Below, in pieces: positions 14,801-17,854 of a stretch of 17,854 bases of DNA (the stretch's first letter is position 1; each line of letters begins with the position of its first letter). The notes beneath the pieces were generated by a model. That model saw nothing but the letters and a program-made list of their open reading frames with translations. It did not search any database and was not told where the DNA came from. Made by a program: the position numbers and the translations under genes. This DNA is from Symbiobacteriaceae bacterium (lineage in GTDB: Bacteria > Bacillota > JAAYKD01 > WRDA01): contig WREE01000023.1 in NCBI GenBank assembly GCA_009779515.1, positions 1 to 17,854 on the forward strand, given 5' to 3'.

Positions 14801-17800
14801 GATCATCTGCGGTCAGGGATGAAGTTGCGGCTGAGACGGCATAGTAACTGCCGCTGATCCCTTTTCTTAGTTCAGTGCGGCTGGCGTTGATGGAAATATT
14901 GTCGATCACGATGTCATTTGTCTGGCCGGTCGTGCTCTCAATCCATATCGGATTGGAGAAGGCAAACCCTGTCCCACTGCCGGTTCCAGCACCGCCGTTA
15001 CCGGTCGTGCCAGTCGTGCTGGCGATTTCGACACGGTAGAATTCACCCTCCGTAACCGTGAGTGCAAAAGTTTCCGTCCAGCTATGCAAATTTTGGCCTC
15101 TGAGGTCCCAGCTGCTTATTATCTCGCGAGTATTGACCGCCGACCCTGTTACGCTGAGCTTGTAAAGGGTGACCGTAGTCAAAGGATACAACTCGTCGAA
15201 CGCCGCGATGGTCACTTTGGCTGTACGGCTGCTGCCTTCGATTTTAAGAGTTTCACCGTAGGAAACGCCATCGATGTCAAAGCGGAGCTGGGGACCATTG
15301 GTGCCGAAAAACTTGCCGTTACGCAGGATATTATGGATATTGTCCAGTGACAGGCTGTCCATGTATCCGATGCTGTAGGGATCGGCCTGTTTGTCGGGAT
15401 TATGTCCGTCGGAATTGGCGATACCGAAGTATTTCGCTTCGCCACGGGAGTTTATTTCGTCCCAGTATAGAAACGCTTTTATGCTTACATTCCGATCAGG
15501 GTCGATGGCGTGATAGAAACCGTTCCAAACTTCCAAGCCGGAATAATTACGGATATTGTATACATCCGGGAATTCTAGACCGGGATAATTCGGATGCGCG
15601 ACATAGAAGAAACCGCCGTCCCTGTTGACTTCATCAATAACGGTTTGCCATGTTCTGCCTGTACTTGGCATACGGTTCAAAGATGTGTTGTACAATCCGC
15701 CGGTGTTGTAAGGAATTTGATAACCTAAAGCATGCCCGATGCTTGTGGTAATTTCATTACCCGTTATGCTGAAAAAGTCTCCCCGTGAATTGTTGGTGAT
15801 AGTCTGAGTGTCCACACGTTGATTGACCGTGTTGTGGTCGGTGCTGTACAACCAGCTTAGCCCCTGGGCATAGGCTGCGTCGGTGTTGTCTTTTACGCTA
15901 CCGCTGCCGTCGCTGTAGGTAGTATGCGAGTGGTTGTCGCCGCCGTACCATCCTGCGCCGCTGATTGAAATAGCGGAGGTGTAGCGCATCCTGATCTGTC
16001 CGCTGGTGACGAGGTAATTGATATTGCCTCTTCCACCTTCGATAGCCCTATAGCTAAAATCAGCTCTGATACTATCTCCTGCAGTTAAAATCGGGAAACT
16101 CAGCTTGTTTTCGCCTGTGCCGACCAACTGATAAGGGACTGTAACGCCGATATTGAGGTTTTCAAGGTCGAGATCGCTTAAATTATTAATGTTCACCGTA
16201 ACCGTGACCATGTCTCCGACTTGATACAGCTTATTATCGAATTCCACCGACACGTCCAGAGCATTTCCTGTGCCGCTGTACAACGCACCAATGGCGTCCC
16301 AGGGATTTTCATAGTCGGCGTTCGGGACTATTGCGACTCTCCTGCTGTAGGTGAAACTCTCGCCATCTTCCAGTGTAATATAACGATACGCGCCAATCCA
16401 GCGGTTATAACCGAACGCCGTCATCTGCTCGCCCGGCCATAGCTCGTCATATACAATACCGTATGTCTGCTTCGCCGCACCTGCACCGCTGCCATATCCC
16501 GCAATCCACGGCTCCGTCATTAGTCCTGTGTAGAATCTGTCGGCGGTGTACTCCTCAACGCCTGGCGAATAGGCTCTCTGCGCCCCACCAAAGTCGTAGT
16601 CAATAAGGTCACCCGCGTAAAGTGCATAAGACCCCCCGCTGACATTTGTGATCGTCGTGTCCAGGGTAAAATAGTAATCGCCAGGTTTAATTGAGGCGAC
16701 TTGGACAACATCGCATGTGCGCGCGTTCGGATTGGCTTGAAGGGTTTCATCGTAAACACCCGTTGCGGTTACGACCGACTCCTCTGGGGTGTTTTTGGTA
16801 ACTTCTATTGTGTCAAAGCGCGTTGTATAACGGTTCCACTGCTCGCCTGTTACCGGCCGGTTGGTCAGCCAGCTCGTGTAAAGCCAGTCTATCCCGTCGT
16901 AAGACGCTTCGAAGGTACTCATATCCAGTATGCGGCCCCTGGTGAAGGGAATGGGTATCTGCGGATCGTTTCCTGTATCGACCAGAGAAAAGGCGAACAG
17001 GTCGTTTTCTAAAACAAAGTCGTTTGCTACACATTCCACGCCCGAACCAAAACTGTTCAGGGGAACGTCTCTTAGCACCCTTGTCCCCTCAAGAAGCTGT
17101 AACTCGAAATTCAATTCCGGCTCAGTCCCTTGCAGATCAATGGACAGGGAACCTTGTTTGTAGCGCAACACCGTAGAGGTTAAAGTGTATACATCTTTTT
17201 CCACCAGCATCGCATAAGTGCCGTTGGCACCAGTTATGGCCGTTCCACCAGTTTGGCCGCTCTTATCGCCGACGGCATATTTGGCGACAACCTTGACATA
17301 GGGTAAACCCTCGCCGGTTTCCGCATCGACTACGCGACCCGAAAGCAATGTCCTGTTGCCTGCATTTTCACCGTGTGAAAGGATATTGGCGTAATAAGCC
17401 GCTTCCGCGTAAGGTTCATTGGTCTGGGGTACGGTCATGACATGATAGATGATATAAGTTTGGCTCTCCCCCACCGGGATACTGGCAGCAAACCAAACAC
17501 CAGAGATATAGCCTTCGTTGACCAAACCGGTAGGTTGCTGATCGTTCGGCCAAACGATGGTGTGCGCCGTATAGGTAGACGATCTGCCATTGGGACCGTT
17601 GAACAGGTAGTTTTCAGTCCAGCCACCTGCTATGTAAGTACTTTTCGTCGTCGTATAACCGACTCCAGGGGTGTAGCTGACCTGCTCGCTACTCTCGTCC
17701 GGATCGAAAAGATATTCAAAGAATCCGTTGTAATCGCTTGTGCCATCATTTTTCAGGGTAATTTCCATTTTTAAGGCGGGGATGCTATCATCCGGCAACG

Positions 17801-17854
17801 AATAGACAACAGAGGCGTTCATGCCGGGAACGCCCTTGGCAAAGCCTTCGCCGA
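11808..17854 (-). CDS. Giant multidomain surface metallohydrolase, 5' end missing (PHP + PAP-like phosphatase + Cys-rich repeats)
   Basis: At least 2014 residues; the frame continues past the ATG at 17822 to the window edge, so the N terminus and any signal peptide are missing. Numbering from that ATG, domains in order are: carboxypeptidase-regulatory-like (about 157-240); a CARDB-like stretch (about 525-620); a PHP domain of the CehA/McbA type (about 622-815) with 'DNHSHTTYSDGSG', 'STDHNT', 'SIGHALGY', 'VAHPNYPG' and 'ANSDGHN'; an FnIII-like plus purple-acid-phosphatase-like metallophosphoesterase (about 1070-1400) with 'VVGDPQ', 'GDQVD', 'GNHDRH', 'VQHHKS' and 'GHDHVYARSYP'; a Listeria/Bacteroides repeat (about 1536-1600); Cys-rich repeats (about 1605-1915); and a terminal beta-rich domain. 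No LPxTG or SLH anchor is visible. It is probably exported and releases phosphate from phosphoesters; substrates are unknown. Confidence 0.82.
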   Translation of the reverse strand, partial: GEGFAKGVPGMNASVVYSLPDDSIPALKMEITLKNDGTSDYNGFFEYLFDPDESSEQVSYTPGVGYTTTKSTYIAGGWTENYLFNGPNGRSSTYTAHTIVWPNDQQPTGLVNEGYISGVWFAASIPVGESQTYIIYHVMTVPQTNEPYAEAAYYANILSHGENAGNRTLLSGRVVDAETGEGLPYVKVVAKYAVGDKSGQTGGTAITGANGTYAMLVEKDVYTLTSTVLRYKQGSLSIDLQGTEPELNFELQLLEGTRVLRDVPLNSFGSGVECVANDFVLENDLFAFSLVDTGNDPQIPIPFTRGRILDMSTFEASYDGIDWLYTSWLTNRPVTGEQWNRYTTRFDTIEVTKNTPEESVVTATGVYDETLQANPNARTCDVVQVASIKPGDYYFTLDTTITNVSGGSYALYAGDLIDYDFGGAQRAYSPGVEEYTADRFYTGLMTEPWIAGYGSGAGAAKQTYGIVYDELWPGEQMTAFGYNRWIGAYRYITLEDGESFTYSRRVAIVPNADYENPWDAIGALYSGTGNALDVSVEFDNKLYQVGDMVTVTVNINNLSDLDLENLNIGVTVPYQLVGTGENKLSFPILTAGDSIRADFSYRAIEGGRGNINYLVTSGQIRMRYTSAISISGAGWYGGDNHSHTTYSDGSGSVKDNTDAAYAQGLSWLYSTDHNTVNQRVDTQTITNNSRGDFFSITGNEITTSIGHALGYQIPYNTGGLYNTSLNRMPSTGRTWQTVIDEVNRDGGFFYVAHPNYPGLEFPDVYNIRNYSGLEVWNGFYHAIDPDRNVSIKAFLYWDEINSRGEAKYFGIANSDGHNPDKQADPYSIGYMDSLSLDNIHNILRNGKFFGTNGPQLRFDIDGVSYGETLKIEGSSRTAKVTIAAFDELYPLTTVTLYKLSVTGSAVNTREIISSWDLRGQNLHSWTETFALTVTEGEFYRVEIASTTGTTGNGGAGTGSGTGFAFSNPIWIESTTGQTNDIVIDNISINASRTELRKGISGSYYAVSAATSSLTADDLSVTLSGNSTVASKRYDAVNKVFHVTITAEDGTVKDMSIYVLDDEVSETVPFAAETLTLTPGSTAEDMNFTWYSDRSDANHASSVKIAEKAKMNGKSFPVDAIIVEGILGDATPDKSWHKVSIMGLEQDTEYVYCVSNDKNTYSEIYEFKTGATSAFTFAVVGDPQLTTGNQDATSNYKPDGEIGTTKQGWQDTMSVIASKGVDFIAGVGDQVDVSLTTNEAEYANFFAPAQMPSIPFAPAVGNHDRHDGFAYHYNLPNEQLFAPLTGPDYGNPSAQQAEAEARGNYFYSYNNALFVVLNTSSYPTSTVAAAAVVARFDATLAAAVAAYPDYDWLFVQHHKSTSSVADHIADRDIQYYVEAGFEKLMDKYGVDFVLAGHDHVYARSYPMHNGVPDKTGASGQPNVTLIMGGDGASEAVNPKGTVYFTTTTGSGLKYYELFNNAGNLYVKDNIFYPYLVNDLVGSVEYMKGNLPLSAAKYLQNKTPGFIIVQVEGNTVSFAYYDLSEDYLNTPYDTYTVTKTDEIMTHTVTFNADNDTENIVVTVEDGEKVTPPATPVKARFDFIGWYLEGEVFDFDTKITGDITLTARWEEDFGAIYCEICGEKMTFGEVAGNCYANGYSYYGCTCGYWYYVEIFETIGHDLAHVEKDGQWFKVCTKDGCGYWEYAEAPVIEVLCDVCGLPMTFGEVAGNCYANGYSYYGCTCGYWYYVEIFKTIGHHLVLVETRPATCEHNGAEFYACDKEGCNHWEYGKIIPALGHDLAHVEKDGQWFKVCQNDGCNYWEYAEAPVIEVLCDVCGLPMAFGEVAGNCYANGYSYYGCTCGYWYYVEIFKTIGHHLVLVETRPATCEHNGAEFYACDKEGCNHWEYGKIIPAFGHDLAHVEKDGQWFKVCQNDGCNYWDYAAAPIPELLTITSVGSAKFISIDASSKTVYELKFSVNVVYSDGSSKVVQYSVFLNGNNANQSGSYKFEAGHDLAGYTLTYDIKGNGSNIKEFKITQ
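12090..13015 (-). repeat. 354-bp tandem repeat encoding Cys-rich 118-residue units
   Basis: The same DNA recurs at a 354-bp step (for example CCCAATAATTGCAGCCG at 12104 and 12458, with its counterpart at 12812). Each full unit has three modules: A (43 residues, 'CDVCGLPM' to 'TIGH'), B (41 residues, 'VETRPATCEHNG' to 'ALGH') and C (34 residues, 'DLAHVEKDGQWFKVC' to 'VIEVL'). The protein order is A1-C1-A2-B1-C2-A3-B2-C3, so the first unit lacks B. The two complete copies differ at only a handful of bases, indicating recent duplication or gene conversion. Module B belongs to the 'PATC...ALGH' repeats seen in many Bacillota surface proteins. Confidence 0.9.

Overview
The window most likely comes from an anaerobic member of the Bacillota (Clostridia-like). 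I infer this from strong AGGAGG-type ribosome binding sites, TTG and GTG starts, a rubredoxin-first ('reverse') rubrerythrin, an M3 oligoendopeptidase F, a LarA-type nickel racemase homologue and surface proteins with Listeria/Bacteroides-type and 'PATC...ALGH' repeats. Species cannot be read from the sequence. Base composition is roughly balanced and no rRNA, tRNA or CRISPR array is visible. Most genes lie on the minus strand.

Left part (1-1010): a few codons of a plus-strand gene end at 60, followed by about 200 bp of stacked palindromes. Then comes a complete hicAB toxin-antitoxin operon, read leftwards from a near-consensus promoter (TTGACA-18-TATAAT). The spacer of that promoter is largely a perfect 15-bp palindrome, the best candidate for the HicB operator. 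A strong terminator at 961-996 separates hicAB from the upstream genes.

Middle part (1011-9000), all minus strand and probably one or two transcription units. In order of transcription these are a secreted GH26-like glycosidase, a LarA-family racemase with the known catalytic residues conserved, and an NMT1/SsuA-type lipoprotein, permease and short ATPase forming one ABC importer. After about 100 bp come oligoendopeptidase F and a creatininase-family amidohydrolase, joined by an ATGA stop/start overlap. The arrangement suggests scavenging: a polysaccharide hydrolase, an importer for a small (perhaps hydroxy-acid) compound, a racemase or epimerase, and peptide/amide hydrolases. The substrate is unknown.

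The plus-strand rubrerythrin gene (9201-9746) diverges from the GH26 operon, with its own sigma-A-like promoter and a clean intrinsic terminator. It is followed by about 120 bp of palindrome-rich DNA and a complete IS1182-family insertion sequence (about 9903-11770, 18-bp inverted repeats with one mismatch, no visible target duplication).

The right third (11808-17854) is a single very large gene, cut by the window edge at its 5' end. It encodes more than 2000 residues: a carboxypeptidase-regulatory-like domain, a PHP (CehA/McbA-like) metallohydrolase, a purple-acid-phosphatase-like FnIII plus metallophosphoesterase pair, a Listeria/Bacteroides repeat, three tandem Cys-rich repeat units of up to 118 residues, and a C-terminal beta-rich domain. 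It looks like an exported or surface-displayed multifunctional phosphoesterase. The oddest points are two metallohydrolase modules in one chain, replacement of the PAP iron-binding tyrosine by aspartate, and a nearly identical 354-bp DNA repeat in which the first protein unit has lost its middle module.
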